Of a stretch of DNA of 39,245 nt, positions 29,224-39,083 are shown piece by piece (position 1 is the first letter of the stretch; each line of letters begins with the position of its first letter). Origin of the DNA: Alphaproteobacteria bacterium (lineage in GTDB: Bacteria > Pseudomonadota > Alphaproteobacteria > Bin95); NCBI GenBank assembly GCA_022826185.1, contig JAJDVH010000211.1:1-39245 (forward strand), given 5' to 3'. Under the pieces are notes generated by a model. It had not been told where the DNA came from. It saw nothing but the letters and a program-made list of their open reading frames with translations, and searched no databases. A program made the translations under genes and the position numbers.

Positions 29224-29796
29224 TTGCCGCTCTCTCCGCCCGCGCCCCGCCGCCACATCCACAGCCGCCAGGTTCGCTGCGAGGGCTTCCTGCGCGAGGA
29301 CGGCCTCTGGGACCTCGAAGCCGAGCTCGTCGATGCGAAGACCTACGCTTTCGCGAACCACTGGCGCGGGCGGGTCGAACCCGGCGTCCCGGTGCACCGG
29401 ATGCGTGTGCGGCTCACGCTGGACGACCGCCTGACGATCCTCGCCGCTGAAGCGGAAACGCTGGCGAGCCCCTATGCCGTCTGCGCGGACGCTGCCGGCA
29501 ACTTTTCCCGCCTCGTCGGCCTGCGCATCGGCCCCGGCTGGATGCGCCGGGTCAAGGAGCGCTACGGCAGGACCGCCGGCTGCACGCACATCCTGGAACT
29601 GCTCTATCCCCTCGGCACGAGCGCCTACCAGACGCTCGGCCCCTGGCGCGAGCACCAGCGCCAGCAGGCCGGCATGAGCGAGGCGGACAGCATGAAGGGC
29701 GGTCCCGGCCTCGATTCATGCATGGCTTTCGCCCGGTCGAGCCCCGTGGTCAGGACGCTCTGGCCCGAGGAATACCGCGAAGCGGAACCGGTCTAG
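29224..29796 (+). CDS. DUF2889 family protein
   Basis: A 190-residue protein of DUF2889, found across proteobacteria with no established function. The N-terminal part RRHIHSRQVRCEGFLREDGLWDLEAEL and the central GWMRRVKERYGRTAGCTHILELL are typical. The start is a TTG at 29224 with AAGGAAAGG upstream. Its TAG stop overlaps the bolA stop of the opposite strand within the palindrome CTAG. Confidence 0.78.
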   Translation: MPLSPPAPRRHIHSRQVRCEGFLREDGLWDLEAELVDAKTYAFANHWRGRVEPGVPVHRMRVRLTLDDRLTILAAEAETLASPYAVCADAAGNFSRLVGLRIGPGWMRRVKERYGRTAGCTHILELLYPLGTSAYQTLGPWREHQRQQAGMSEADSMKGGPGLDSCMAFARSSPVVRTLWPEEYREAEPV

Positions 29797-30053
29797 TCGT
29801 CGGTCGCCCGGATCGACAGCGCATGCACCGGCCCCGCCAGCTCCTCGGCGAGCACGCCGTAGACGGCTTTCTGACGGGCAACGCGGCTCATGCCCCGGAA
29901 CGCGCCGGCTGCGATCTCCACGCGGAAATGCGTCTCCCCTCCCGGCCGGGAGCCGACATGGCCCGCATGGAGGTGCGATTCGTCGATGACCTCGAGCCGG
30001 CTCGGCAGGAAAGCCTCGCGGAGCTTGCGGGCGATATCGTCGCGGACAGGCAT
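29793..30053 (-). CDS. BolA family protein
   Basis: An 86-residue BolA-like protein. The conserved core includes ESHLHAGHVGSRPGGETHFRVEI and the helix-turn region RQKAVYGVLAEEL. BolA proteins pair with monothiol glutaredoxins in iron-sulfur trafficking and affect cell shape. It is convergent with DUF2889 and divergent from the J-domain gene (50-base gap). bolA next to dnaJ-like and cobS/cobT genes is a common alphaproteobacterial order. Confidence 0.9.
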   Translation of the reverse strand: MPVRDDIARKLREAFLPSRLEVIDESHLHAGHVGSRPGGETHFRVEIAAGAFRGMSRVARQKAVYGVLAEELAGPVHALSIRATDD

Positions 30054-30103
30054 GGCCCGGCCCCCTTGTTCCCTCGGTGCGGTGTTTCCATACTCCGACG
30101 GTC

Positions 30104-30643
30104 ATGGTCTATCACACCAGACAGCGTCCCGCTCCCGGCGCCACGTGCGAATGGCCGGGCTGCACGGCGGCGGCGGCCTATCCGGCGCCGCGCGCGCCCG
30201 ACCAGCTGCACGACTATGTCTGGTTCTGCCTGGAGCATGTCCGCGCCTACAACCGCGAATGGAGCTATTGCCCGGACATGGATCCGGCGGATATCGACGC
30301 GGCGGTGCGCAGCAGCATGGAGTTCGGCCGGCGGCGTTTCGGCGGCGGATTCACGGCCCCGCCGGCCTTCGACGATCCCCTCGGCGTCTTCGGCGGAGCG
30401 GGCGTACGCGCACGGCCTTCGCGGCGCTGGCCGCCCGGAAGCCCGGAAGCGGAAGCGGCGGCCGCCCTGTCGCTTGCGGACGACATGACTCTCCCCGCGC
30501 TGAAATCGCGCTATAAGGACCTCGTCAAGCACCACCATCCCGACGCCAATGGCGGCTGCCCGGCGTCGGAGGAACGAATGAAATCCATAACCCGTGCCTA
30601 CCGGGTTCTGCACGAGGCGCTCTCGGCGGCGCCGGCCCGGTAG
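30104..30643 (+). CDS. J-domain protein with N-terminal Cys-rich segment
   Basis: A 179-residue protein with a C-terminal J domain: [22 protein letters not shown] at 145-147, the signature that stimulates Hsp70 (DnaK). The N-terminus has CEWPGC and a later FCLEH and YC, which may bind a metal. The arrangement (Cys segment, Pro/Gly linker, C-terminal J domain) is a known alphaproteobacterial type; the client is unknown. I use the ATG at 30104 (MVYHTRQRP); an ATG nine codons earlier is possible. It is 27 bases upstream of cobS. Confidence 0.85.
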   Translation: MVYHTRQRPAPGATCEWPGCTAAAAYPAPRAPDQLHDYVWFCLEHVRAYNREWSYCPDMDPADIDAAVRSSMEFGRRRFGGGFTAPPAFDDPLGVFGGAGVRARPSRRWPPGSPEAEAAAALSLADDMTLPALKSRYKDLVKHHHPDANGGCPASEERMKSITRAYRVLHEALSAAPAR

Positions 30644-30670
30644 CCTGTCAACAAGCCGACTGGAAGAACT

Positions 30671-31678
30671 ATGAGCACGATGCACGGCATCCAGAGCGAC
30701 GCGCACACACGCGAGCCCGACAAGACCATTTCCGTGCGCGAGGTCTTCGGGATCGACACGGACATGGTCGCGCCCGCCTTCTCGGAAGCGAACGCCTACG
30801 TGCCCGAGATCGATACCGCCTACCATTTCGACGAACAGACCACGCTCGTGATCCTCGCCGGCTTCGCCCACAACCGCCGGGTGATGATCCAGGGTTATCA
30901 CGGCACCGGCAAATCGACCCATATCGAGCAGGTCGCGGCCCGGCTCAACTGGCCGTGCATCCGCATCAATCTCGACAGCCATGTCAGCCGCATCGACCTT
31001 GTCGGCCGCGACGCCATCGTGGTGCGCGACGGCAAGCAGGTCACCGAGTTCCGCGAGGGCATGCTGCCCTGGGCGCTGCAGCACGCGACCGCCATCGTCT
31101 TCGACGAATACGATGCCGGGCGCCCCGACGTGATGTTCGTCATCCAGCGCGTGCTGGAGGTCGAGGGCAAGATGACGCTGCTGGACCAGAACCGGGTCAT
31201 CCGCCCGCACCCGTCCTTCCGGCTGTTCGCGACCTCCAACACGGTCGGCCTCGGCGACACGACCGGCCTCTATCACGGCACCCAGCAGATCAATCAGGGC
31301 CAGATGGACCGCTGGAACGTGGTGGCGACCCTGAACTACCTGCCCGAGGACGAGGAGTTGAAGATCATCCTCGCCAAGGTGCCGGAGCTCTCCGACAAGA
31401 AGGGACTCGAGCGCGGCAAGCAGATGATCCAGCTGGCCGAGCTGACCCGCCAGGGCTTCATGAACGGGGACATCTCGACCGTCATGTCGCCGCGCACGGT
31501 CATTACCTGGGCCGAGAACACGCGCATCTTCAACGATCTCGGTTTCGCCTTCCGCGTCACCTTCCTCAACAAGTGCGACGAGGCGGAGCGGCCGATCGTG
31601 GCGGAGTATTTCCAGCGCTGCTTCGACAGCGAACTGCCCGAATCCGTGGTGGCGTCGGGGATCGGCCGCGCGCCATGA
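30671..31678 (+). CDS. cobS: Cobaltochelatase subunit CobS
   Basis: A 335-residue AAA+ ATPase subunit of the aerobic cobaltochelatase CobNST, which inserts cobalt into hydrogenobyrinic acid a,c-diamide during B12 synthesis. Walker [10 protein letters not shown] (75-83) and Walker B VFDEYDAG (about 143-150) are intact, followed by sensor residues in the FATSNT segment. Its TGA overlaps the cobT ATG (ATGA). cobN is not in this window. Confidence 0.96.
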   Translation: MSTMHGIQSDAHTREPDKTISVREVFGIDTDMVAPAFSEANAYVPEIDTAYHFDEQTTLVILAGFAHNRRVMIQGYHGTGKSTHIEQVAARLNWPCIRINLDSHVSRIDLVGRDAIVVRDGKQVTEFREGMLPWALQHATAIVFDEYDAGRPDVMFVIQRVLEVEGKMTLLDQNRVIRPHPSFRLFATSNTVGLGDTTGLYHGTQQINQGQMDRWNVVATLNYLPEDEELKIILAKVPELSDKKGLERGKQMIQLAELTRQGFMNGDISTVMSPRTVITWAENTRIFNDLGFAFRVTFLNKCDEAERPIVAEYFQRCFDSELPESVVASGIGRAP

Positions 31679-33540
31679 GCCTTGCCGGCGACAAGGAGAC
31701 GCCGCTCGACTCGTTCAAGCGGGTGACGGCCGCAACGATGCGCGCGATGGGCGACATCGACGAGCTGGAAGTCTCCTTCGGGCCGGACAGGGCGTCGCTG
31801 GAGCGCGGCCACGCCAAGCTGCCGATGCCGGGGCGCGACCTTCCCCCGGCGGAAGCCGCCTTTGTGCGCGGCGAGGCCGATTCGCTGGCGCTGCGCGAGC
31901 GCCATCACGACGCTGCGATGCATGCCCGGCTGTCGCGGGGCGGCCCGCAGGCGCGCGCCGTGTTCGACGCGCTCGAACAGGCGCGGGTGGAGGCCTGGGG
32001 CTCGCGCCACATGACCGGCGCGGCGCGCAACCTCTCCGCGGCCGTCGATGAGCGCTGCCGCCGGCAGGGCTTCACGCGCGCCGCCTCCGCCGACGACGTG
32101 CCGTTGGCGGAAGCCGTCGGGCTCTATGCCCGCGAAGCCCTGAGCGGACAGGAGACGTCGCCCGTGGCGGCCGGCGTGCTCGACCTCTGGCGGGACTGGT
32201 TCGACCAGCGCGCCGCCGAGTCCTTCGCCCGGCTGGCGAAACAGATCCATGACCAGGAGGCGTTTGCGACGCTCGCCGGCCGCCTGATGGAAGACCTGGA
32301 GCTGCTGGACGATGCCGCTTCGGGCGAAGAAGAAGGCTCGGAAGACGACGCCGACGACGCCTCCGAAGACGGTGAAGGCGAGGGCGCGGAGGGCGAGAGC
32401 GACGGGACGCTGATGTCCGATGCCTCCGACATGTCGGATGTCGAAGGCGACGACACGGGCGAAGCCGGCGCGGACGACGCCGATGCGGAGATCATGCCCG
32501 GCATGGGCGACGAGGAGCCCGGACGATCCTCGCCGCAGGAACACCCGATGCACGGCCGCAACGACAATACCGGGCCGGCCTACCTTCCCTGGACCGGGGA
32601 ATTCGACGAGATCGTCCACGCGGACGAGCTCTGCGATGCGGACGAGCTCGCCCGGCTGCGCCACCATCTCGACCAGCAGCTCGCCAGCCTGCAGGGCGTC
32701 GTCAGCCGGCTCGCCAACCGGCTGCAACGCCGCCTGATGGCCCAGCAGGTGCGCGCCTGGGAATTCGACCTGGAGGAGGGCCTGCTCGACGCCGCCCGCC
32801 TCGCGCGCGTGGTCGCCGACCCGATCCGTTCGCTCTCCTACAAGATGGAGAAGCAGACGGACTTCCGCGACACGGTGGTCTCGCTGCTGATCGACAATTC
32901 CGGCTCCATGCGGGGCCGGCCGATCTCGGTCGCGGCGATGAGCGCCGACATCCTCGCCCGCACGCTTGAGCGGTGCGGCGTCAAGACGGAGGTGCTGGGA
33001 TTCACCACCCGCGCCTGGAAGGGCGGGCAGTCGCGGGAGAAATGGCTGGCGGCCGGCAAGCCCGCCAATCCGGGCCGGCTGAACGACCTGCGCCATATCG
33101 TCTACAAGGAAGCCGATTCGCCGCTGCGCCGGGCGCGCAAGAATCTCGGCCTGATGCTCCGCGAAGGCATATTGAAGGAGAACATCGACGGCGAGGCGCT
33201 GCTCTGGGCCCATCACCGCCTTCTCGGCCGGCCGGAGGACCGCCGCATCCTCATGGTCATCTCCGACGGCGCGCCGGTGGACGACTCCACGCTGTCGGTC
33301 AATCCCGGCAACTATCTCGAACGCCACCTGCGCGAGGTCATCGAGTGGATCGAGACGCGCTCGCCGGTGGAGCTGATCGCCATCGGCATCGGCCACGATG
33401 TGACCCGCTATTACCGCCATGCGGTGACGATCTTCGATGCCGACCAGCTCGGCGGGGCGATGATGGAGCAGCTTGCCGGGCTCTTCGACGAGGAGAGCCG
33501 GCGCCGCCAGGTGCGGAGCATCGCAAGGCCGGTGCGGTGA
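31675..33540 (+). CDS. cobT: Cobaltochelatase subunit CobT
   Basis: A 621-residue partner of CobS. After an N-terminal helical region comes a very acidic segment (about residues 213-282), then a C-terminal von Willebrand A domain with [13 protein letters not shown] (Asp407). CobT and CobS form the stacked hexamer rings that act with CobN. Length and order are normal. The start is fixed by a four-base overlap with cobS, and the end overlaps the next gene as GTGA. Confidence 0.95.
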   Translation: MSLAGDKETPLDSFKRVTAATMRAMGDIDELEVSFGPDRASLERGHAKLPMPGRDLPPAEAAFVRGEADSLALRERHHDAAMHARLSRGGPQARAVFDALEQARVEAWGSRHMTGAARNLSAAVDERCRRQGFTRAASADDVPLAEAVGLYAREALSGQETSPVAAGVLDLWRDWFDQRAAESFARLAKQIHDQEAFATLAGRLMEDLELLDDAASGEEEGSEDDADDASEDGEGEGAEGESDGTLMSDASDMSDVEGDDTGEAGADDADAEIMPGMGDEEPGRSSPQEHPMHGRNDNTGPAYLPWTGEFDEIVHADELCDADELARLRHHLDQQLASLQGVVSRLANRLQRRLMAQQVRAWEFDLEEGLLDAARLARVVADPIRSLSYKMEKQTDFRDTVVSLLIDNSGSMRGRPISVAAMSADILARTLERCGVKTEVLGFTTRAWKGGQSREKWLAAGKPANPGRLNDLRHIVYKEADSPLRRARKNLGLMLREGILKENIDGEALLWAHHRLLGRPEDRRILMVISDGAPVDDSTLSVNPGNYLERHLREVIEWIETRSPVELIAIGIGHDVTRYYRHAVTIFDADQLGGAMMEQLAGLFDEESRRRQVRSIARPVR

Positions 33541-35204
33541 CGGTTCCGCTCAGGCCGCGCGCAGCGCTGGCCACGCATGACGTCTTCAACATGCCGCCGC
33601 ACATGGGCGACCGGGACCTCTGGGCCGAGGACACGGCGCTGCAGGAAGGTGTGCGGCGCGGGGGAGCGGCCTGGGCGGAGGCGCGCATCGCCGCCTTCGG
33701 GCGCCTCATCGGCCGCGCCGAAGTGGCGGAGAAGGCGGAACAGGCCAACCGCCACGGCCCGGAACTGAAGCCCTTCGACCGCTACGGCATGCGGATCGAC
33801 CGGGTCGAATACCACCCCGCCTATCACGACCTGATGGCGCTTGCGGTCGAGAACGAGGTCGCGAGCTTCGCCTGGAACCATGCCGGGCCGGGCGCGCATG
33901 TCGGCCACATGGCGCTCACCTATCTGTTCAGCCAGATGGAAGGCGGCGCGATGTGCCCGATAGCGATGACCTATGCGGCGCTTCCCGCGCTCAGGGCGTC
34001 GCCGGCCATCGCCGAAGCCTGGATCCCCCGCCTGTTGTCCAACCGCTACGACGGGCGCGACATCCCGGTGCAGCAGAAGCCCGGGGCCACCGTCGGCATG
34101 TTCATGACCGAGAAGCAGGGCGGGTCCGACGTGCGCTCCAACTCGACCGTCGCGAGGCCCGCGGACAGCGGTGCGGACGGCAGTTGGCGGCTCACCGGGC
34201 ACAAATATTTCTGCTCGGCGCCGATGTCGGACGCCTTCCTCACGCTTGCCCGGACCGACGCGGGCATTTCCTGCTTCCTGCTGCCGCGCTGGACGCCGGA
34301 GGGCGAGCGCAACGCCGTCTCGATCCAGCATCTGAAGGACAAGCTCGGCAACCGCTCCAACGCCTCGGTCGAGATCGAGCTGGAAGGCGCCTGGGCCGTC
34401 ATGGTCGGCGAGGAGGGGCGCGGCATCCGCACGATCATCGACATGGTGCAGGGCAACCGCCTCTACTGCGCCGTCAGTTCCGCGGCGATCATGCGCCAGG
34501 GCGTCGCGCAGGCGATTCACCACACGCGCCACCGCAGCGCCTTCCAGCGCCGGCTCGCCGACCAGCCGTTGATGCGCAACGTGCTGGCCGACCTCGCGCT
34601 CGAAGCCGAGGCGGCCTTGGCGCTCGCCCTCAGGACCGCCCGTGCCGTGGACGAGGCCGAAGACGGCCCGGAGGCGCGGGCGTTCGCGCGCATCGGCACG
34701 GCGATTGCCAAATACTGGGTCTGCAAGCGCGCGCCAGGCCATGCGTTCGAGGCGCTGGAGTGCCATGGCGGCCCCGGCTACATCGAGGACGGGCCGATGG
34801 CCCGGCTCTACCGCGAGGCGCCGCTCAACAGCATCTGGGAAGGCTCGGGCAATGTGCTCTGCCTCGACGTGCTGCGCGCCATGGCGCGGGAAGAGGAAAC
34901 CGTGCCGGCGCTGCTGGCGGAGACCGACGCCGCGCGCGGCGCGCACCCGGCGCTCGACAGGGCAGCCGACGCGCTCGGGGACGACCTTTCGCGGCCGGAG
35001 GAATTCGAGTCCGGCGCCCGCGCGCTCACCGAGCGGATGGCGCTGGCGCTGCAGGCCTCCCTGCTGGTCCGCCACGCGCCGCAGGCGGTCGCGGACGCCT
35101 TCTGCGCCAGCCGGCTGGGAGACCGCTGGACCGGCGCCTACGGCGCCCTGCCGCCCGGCATCGACACAGACGCCATCCTTTTCCGCGCCCTGCCCGCGGC
35201 CTGA
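33537..35204 (+). CDS. AidB-like acyl-CoA dehydrogenase family protein
   Basis: A 555-residue flavoprotein of the acyl-CoA dehydrogenase superfamily, closest to the AidB branch: N-terminal [20 protein letters not shown], then [32 protein letters not shown], and [16 protein letters not shown] (Glu about 435). E. coli AidB is linked to protection against alkylating agents, although its chemistry is unclear; others in the branch may be real dehydrogenases. It starts with GTG overlapping the cobT stop (GTGA), so it is translationally coupled to the cobaltochelatase genes, an unexpected partner. No ribosome binding site other than within cobT is obvious. Confidence 0.85.
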   Translation: MTVPLRPRAALATHDVFNMPPHMGDRDLWAEDTALQEGVRRGGAAWAEARIAAFGRLIGRAEVAEKAEQANRHGPELKPFDRYGMRIDRVEYHPAYHDLMALAVENEVASFAWNHAGPGAHVGHMALTYLFSQMEGGAMCPIAMTYAALPALRASPAIAEAWIPRLLSNRYDGRDIPVQQKPGATVGMFMTEKQGGSDVRSNSTVARPADSGADGSWRLTGHKYFCSAPMSDAFLTLARTDAGISCFLLPRWTPEGERNAVSIQHLKDKLGNRSNASVEIELEGAWAVMVGEEGRGIRTIIDMVQGNRLYCAVSSAAIMRQGVAQAIHHTRHRSAFQRRLADQPLMRNVLADLALEAEAALALALRTARAVDEAEDGPEARAFARIGTAIAKYWVCKRAPGHAFEALECHGGPGYIEDGPMARLYREAPLNSIWEGSGNVLCLDVLRAMAREEETVPALLAETDAARGAHPALDRAADALGDDLSRPEEFESGARALTERMALALQASLLVRHAPQAVADAFCASRLGDRWTGAYGALPPGIDTDAILFRALPAA

Positions 35205-35217
35205 TCCGGGATGGCTG

Positions 35218-35994
35218 TCAGCGGCCCTTGAAGGCGGGTTCGCGTTTTTCGATGAAGGCGGCCATGCCCTCTTTCTGGTCGTGGGTCGCGAAGGTCGAAT
35301 GGAACATGCGCCGCTCGAACTTTACCCCCTCGGAAAGCGGCATCTCGTAGGCGCGGTTCACGCATTCCTTGGTAATCATCGCGGCCGGGCGTGATTTCGC
35401 GGCAATCGACGCCGCGACCTCGACCGCGGCATCGAGCAGCTTGTCGGCGGGCACCACCCGGCTCACCAGGCCCGAGCGCTCCGCCTCCTCCGCGTCCATC
35501 ATCCGGCCCGTCAGGCACATGTCCATGGTCTTCGACTTGCCGATGAAGCGCGCAAGGCGCTGCGTGCCGCCGCCGCCCGGCAGCGCGCCGAGGTTGATCT
35601 CGGGCTGGCCGAACCGCGCCGTGTCGGCCGCGATGATGAAGTCGCACATCATCGCCATCTCGCAGCCGCCGCCGAGCGCATAGCCCGCCACCGCGGCGAT
35701 CACCGGCTTGCGGCAGCCGGTCACCCGCTCCCAGCCGACGGTGATGAAGTCCTCCAGATAGGCGTCCATATAGGTTTTGGGCTGCATCTCCTTGATGTCG
35801 GCCCCGGCCGCGAAGGCGCGCTCGGAGCCCGTCACCACGACGCAGCCGATGGCGTCGTCGGCCTCGAAGGCGTCGAGCGCCCCGGCCAGCTCCTCAATCA
35901 GCTTCGCGCAGAGCGCATTCAGCGCTTCCGGGCGGTTCAGGGTGACGATGCCGACCGCCCCCCGGGTTTCGACCAGGATATGTTCGTAGCTCAT
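35218..35994 (-). CDS. Enoyl-CoA hydratase
   Basis: A 258-residue crotonase-fold enzyme hydrating trans-2-enoyl-CoA in beta-oxidation. The oxyanion-hole segments [10 protein letters not shown] and [13 protein letters not shown] are present. The two catalytic glutamates fall at Glu112 (GGCE) and Glu132 (GQPE), 20 residues apart as in the rat enzyme. The full family sequence is kept, so a classical hydratase is likely; short- or medium-chain substrate. It lies 98 bases downstream of the hydroxyacid dehydrogenase on the same strand and is convergent with the AidB-like gene. Confidence 0.92.
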   Translation of the reverse strand: MSYEHILVETRGAVGIVTLNRPEALNALCAKLIEELAGALDAFEADDAIGCVVVTGSERAFAAGADIKEMQPKTYMDAYLEDFITVGWERVTGCRKPVIAAVAGYALGGGCEMAMMCDFIIAADTARFGQPEINLGALPGGGGTQRLARFIGKSKTMDMCLTGRMMDAEEAERSGLVSRVVPADKLLDAAVEVAASIAAKSRPAAMITKECVNRAYEMPLSEGVKFERRMFHSTFATHDQKEGMAAFIEKREPAFKGR

Positions 35995-36092
35995 CGGGTG
36001 CGCTTCAGCCTCCGTTCCCGCAACATTCGAGGAGGCGCGAATCTGGCGGCAGGTTCCGCGAGGGTCAACCGGCCCGGCGGCGCCCGCCTTCG

Positions 36093-37043
36093 TCAGCCCA
36101 TATGGCGCGGGAGCCGGCCGGAAAGGACATTCACGATGTCCTCCAGCACCTCGCGCGTCTCGCGATGGATGGCTTCCCCGGTGAAGGCGGCCATATGCGG
36201 GGTGGCGACGATGCGCGGATGCGTCGCGAGCGGGTGACCCGGCGGCACGGGTTCCTCCGGGAAGACGTCGAGCGCGGCGGCGGCGACCTTCCCGCTGGCG
36301 AGCGCGTCGAGCAAGGCGCCGGTATCCACCAGCGGGCCGCGCGCCGTGTTGACCAGATACACGCCCGGCTTCATCGCCGTGAACGCCTCCGGGCCGACGA
36401 TGCCCCTCGTGCCGCCGTTCAGCTCGCAGTGGAGCGAGATGAGGTCGGACCGGGCGAAGACCTGTCCGAGCCCGCAATGTTCGACGCCGCGCCGGGCGGC
36501 TTCGCCGGCGGATACATGCGGGTCGAAGCCGATCACGCGCGCGCCGGTCGCGCCGAGAAGGCGGGCGACGGCGAGCCCGACATTGCCGAGCCCGACCAGT
36601 CCGACCGTCATGCCGGAGAGCTCCCGGCCCAGCATGTCGTAATTCCGCCAGCCGCCCGCCCGCAGCAGCCCCGTCAGCTCGGGCAGGCGCCTCACGAGTT
36701 GCAGGATCAGCGCAAGCGTCATTTCCGCAACGCTCTGCACATTCGCGGTCGGGCTCCACACGACTTCGATGCCGCGCCGCCGGGCCGCATCCATGTCCAC
36801 ATTGGCGGGCCGCGCGCCCGACTTGCCGATGACCCGAAGGTCCGGCGCGCGGTCGATGACCCGGGCGGTCACCTGCTCCCGCGAGGTGACGGCAAGGGCC
36901 GAGACGCCCTTGAGCGCCTCGATCAGCTCGTCCTCGGAACAGGCGCGGGCGGCATCTCCCTGAACGACCTCGAACCGGGACGGGACCGCGTCGAGCGCCC
37001 CTGCCGGGAAGGGTTCGGGGATGAAGATGACCGGGCGCTTCAT
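36093..37043 (-). CDS. D-2-hydroxyacid dehydrogenase family protein
   Basis: A 316-residue NAD(P)-dependent D-isomer-specific 2-hydroxyacid dehydrogenase. The Rossmann motif is GLGNVG (151-156), with a likely Asp (D174) after the second strand favouring NAD. The catalytic Arg235 (NTARGPLVD), Glu264 (FPEEP) and His283 (TPHMAA) are all present. The substrate is not identifiable; glycerate, lactate or 3-phosphoglycerate-type acids are possible. The start ATG overlaps the DapA-like stop by four bases (ATGA), so the two are made together. Confidence 0.88.
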   Translation of the reverse strand: MKRPVIFIPEPFPAGALDAVPSRFEVVQGDAARACSEDELIEALKGVSALAVTSREQVTARVIDRAPDLRVIGKSGARPANVDMDAARRRGIEVVWSPTANVQSVAEMTLALILQLVRRLPELTGLLRAGGWRNYDMLGRELSGMTVGLVGLGNVGLAVARLLGATGARVIGFDPHVSAGEAARRGVEHCGLGQVFARSDLISLHCELNGGTRGIVGPEAFTAMKPGVYLVNTARGPLVDTGALLDALASGKVAAAALDVFPEEPVPPGHPLATHPRIVATPHMAAFTGEAIHRETREVLEDIVNVLSGRLPRHMG

Positions 37044-37927
37044 CCGGCGTCCGCCCGAAGCAGGGGCGGAAGCAGCTTCCGAAGCGCGTCTCCGGTGGCG
37101 TCGCGGGGGCCGTAAATGGGCGGGCGGCAGGGCCCCGCCGGGCGGCCGGCGAGTTCCAGGGCGTATTTCAGCGGTCCCGGATTCGGCTCGGAATAGATCC
37201 ACCGGCAGAGCGGCAGCAGGCCCGACTGTATCCGCCGCGCCGGCTCGAATTCGCCCGCGCCGGCATGTTCGAACAGGGCCCGGAGGCTCCGGGGGAACAA
37301 TTCGCCGAGCGAGACGATGCCGCCTGCCGCGCCCATCGCCAGCGACGGCAGCAGCAATTCGTCGAGGCCCTGCATGAACGAAAACCCCTCCGGCGCGCCG
37401 CTTATCACCTCGCCGGCAAGCACCATGTCGGCCGAGGCGTCCTTGATCCCCCGGATGGAGGGGATTCCGTGGATGAGCGCGAGCAGCTCGTCCGCGCCCA
37501 TGCGGACGCCGCTCCGGCCGGGCGTATGGAACAGGATGACGGGCAGGTCGCACGCCTCCGCTATGGCGGCGAAATGGCGCTCGATGTCGAAGGGCCTGAC
37601 GGAATAGAAGTAAGGCGGGACGAGCATGATGGCGTCCGCGCCGGCGGCCTTCGCATGCCGGGCGACCGCGACGATGTCGGCCTGCGCGCCCAGGAGGCAG
37701 CCGACCGTGACGGGCGCCCGCCAGGCGGCCTCCTCGACGACCGTATCGACGACCCTGAAATGCTCGGCGAGCGACAGCGACAGCGGCTCGCCCGTGCCGC
37801 CCAGCGGGCAAAGCCCGGCCGCGCCGGATTCGATCTGGCGCCGGACGCTGCTTCGCATCGCGGCCTCGTCGAACGCCAGGTCCGCATCGAACGGCGTCAC
37901 CAGCGCGGTATGGATGCCTGCGAGCAC
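37040..37927 (-). CDS. DapA/NanA-family lyase, atypical active site
   Basis: A 295-residue (beta/alpha)8 protein of the dihydrodipicolinate synthase/N-acetylneuraminate lyase family. The Schiff-base lysine is in GIKDAS (Lys162). The family GTTGE loop reads GGTGE (43-47), and the usual catalytic Tyr in the L-Y-N-x-P-x-R segment is Phe here (LFHTPGRSG, Phe133). It is therefore unlikely to be the housekeeping DapA; a pyruvate- or 2-oxoacid-dependent aldolase or dehydratase in a catabolic route fits the partner dehydrogenase. I use the GTG at 37927 with GGGAGAAGGGG upstream; a longer frame would run into repeat C. Confidence 0.82.
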   Translation of the reverse strand: MLAGIHTALVTPFDADLAFDEAAMRSSVRRQIESGAAGLCPLGGTGEPLSLSLAEHFRVVDTVVEEAAWRAPVTVGCLLGAQADIVAVARHAKAAGADAIMLVPPYFYSVRPFDIERHFAAIAEACDLPVILFHTPGRSGVRMGADELLALIHGIPSIRGIKDASADMVLAGEVISGAPEGFSFMQGLDELLLPSLAMGAAGGIVSLGELFPRSLRALFEHAGAGEFEPARRIQSGLLPLCRWIYSEPNPGPLKYALELAGRPAGPCRPPIYGPRDATGDALRKLLPPLLRADAG

Positions 37928-38035
37928 GGTCGCGCCCCTTCTCCCGGTCCAAGCCTGCCGCGCTTGTATCGCATATCCGCGCAGGGTTCGAAGAAATCCG
38001 GCCCGGCGGGGTACCGGCGCCCTCGGCCCTTCTTT

Positions 38036-38154
38036 CGTCACCCACGACTTGATCCGTTGTCCAGCCATGGCTCGCGCCGCAGCCGGTGAAGAACGGGCTC
38101 GACCGCCGAAGCTGCCGCCAGGGCGCCGGCCGGGAGACCGGCAGAAGTGTCATG
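38036..38154 (-). repeat. Dispersed element C (tail plus one CATGACA)
   Basis: On the minus strand a single CCGCATGACA (CATGACA at 38154-38148) is followed by the same tail found after array A: GCGGCAGCTTCGGCGGT (near 38120), CCCGTTCTTCACCGG, CTGCGGC and GGGTGACG (ends 38036). The promoter, leader and small ORF of elements A and B are not seen. It lies upstream of the DapA-like gene and may form part of its leader. Confidence 0.55.
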
Positions 38155-38170
38155 CGGTGTGCCACATCGG

Positions 38171-38184
38171 GTCGAATTTTCGAC
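38171..38184. repeat. Small palindrome
   Basis: GTCGAATTTTCGAC: 6-base arms GTCGAA/TTCGAC around TT. It begins the AT-richer stretch that continues to about 39080. The function is unknown; it could be an operator or a hairpin. Confidence 0.4.
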
Positions 38185-38280
38185 TGCAAGCGACACTGGG
38201 GTTAGAAGCGCTGCTTTCCTCGCAAGTAGCTGCATCATATGGGATTTCCGGAGACGATGCAAGACCGGGTGCATCACTTT

Positions 38281-39080
38281 GTTTGCCGGGAACGCCGGTT
38301 TGCATCTGCAAATTGGGGATTTTCGGGGTTCGCCGAGGCGCGGCCGTGGATCCGCGAAGCGCTCCCCGGCCGCGCCTCGGGCATTTGGATACGGCATGGA
38401 TGGGGTGCTCCGAAACCGGGCGGGAACACGCATGGTCGTCCGTGCTCGCCGGGAGGATGGCAGACTGTCGATTCTTGAGGAATACAGGGGGCTGACGGCA
38501 GTGGCGCGCGGCGTGTGTCGCCGCGTCGTTTGCGGGCGCTTGCGGGGATTCCGCCTCGGGTTCGCGGATTGGGCATGTTGCGGTGCTTCCGGGGAGCGGG
38601 AACGGCGGATTCCCGGCGCGCGGCGCGCGCGCGGCGAACACATTGATACAGCATTGATGCGGCGCGCGCGGGGTACGCCGGAAAACGCACGGCGCGCGCT
38701 GCCGATGCGCTCATGCGGCGGCGTGTTCGTGCGTGGCTGCCGGCGATTGTGCCGGACGAAACCGGGCTGCCGACCATGCGTCACGCGGGAGGGTGAAGCG
38801 CGGCCGTGCCGACAGGATCCATTGTTACGGCGGATTGGCGGCGCTGGCGCGCGCTCCGCGTCATTGCCCGGTTTGCGGGGATTTCGCATTGAAATCGAAG
38901 ATTGTGGATTTTATGGTGCTCCCGGAGAGTTCGCCGGGGAGTCCCGTTCCGGGACTGGCCGGGAAAGGAGACATCCCCGGGGGGCACCTTGCCAGAGCAT
39001 GGATATACCATGGATGCGGTGCTCCGGATGTTTGCGGGGAAACGCATGTTGCGTTGCCCGCGGTCCACGGAGGGAGAGGC
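38281..39080 (+). repeat. Three diverged tandem repeats with conserved hairpins
   Basis: Units begin at about 38281, 38538 and 38871. Each starts with a G-TTTGCGGGGATT-like head, then a small hairpin whose sequence differs but still pairs: TTTGCA/TGCAAA, TCCGC/GCGGA and ATTTC/GAAAT. A larger GC hairpin region follows, such as CGAGGCGCGGCCG/CGGCCGCGCCTCG in unit 1 and GTCCCG/CGGGAC in unit 3. Then comes a second motif like GGATAC-GCATGGATG-GGTGCTCCG at about 38386, 38642 and 39000. Base composition is lower in GC and codon use is unlike the neighbours, so I read this as non-coding despite open frames on both strands. Confidence 0.6.
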
Positions 39081-39083
39081 GGT

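Noticed and set aside
31336-33420. 694-codon minus-strand frame opposite cobT
   Set aside because: Antisense shadow; CobT on the + strand has all its motifs.
35218-35994. Loss of a catalytic glutamate in the enoyl-CoA hydratase
   Set aside because: On re-alignment both glutamates are present (Glu112 and Glu132, 20 apart).
37970-38010. tRNA T-arm-like GGTTCGAAG near 37986
   Set aside because: No matching acceptor, D or anticodon arms can be folded around it.
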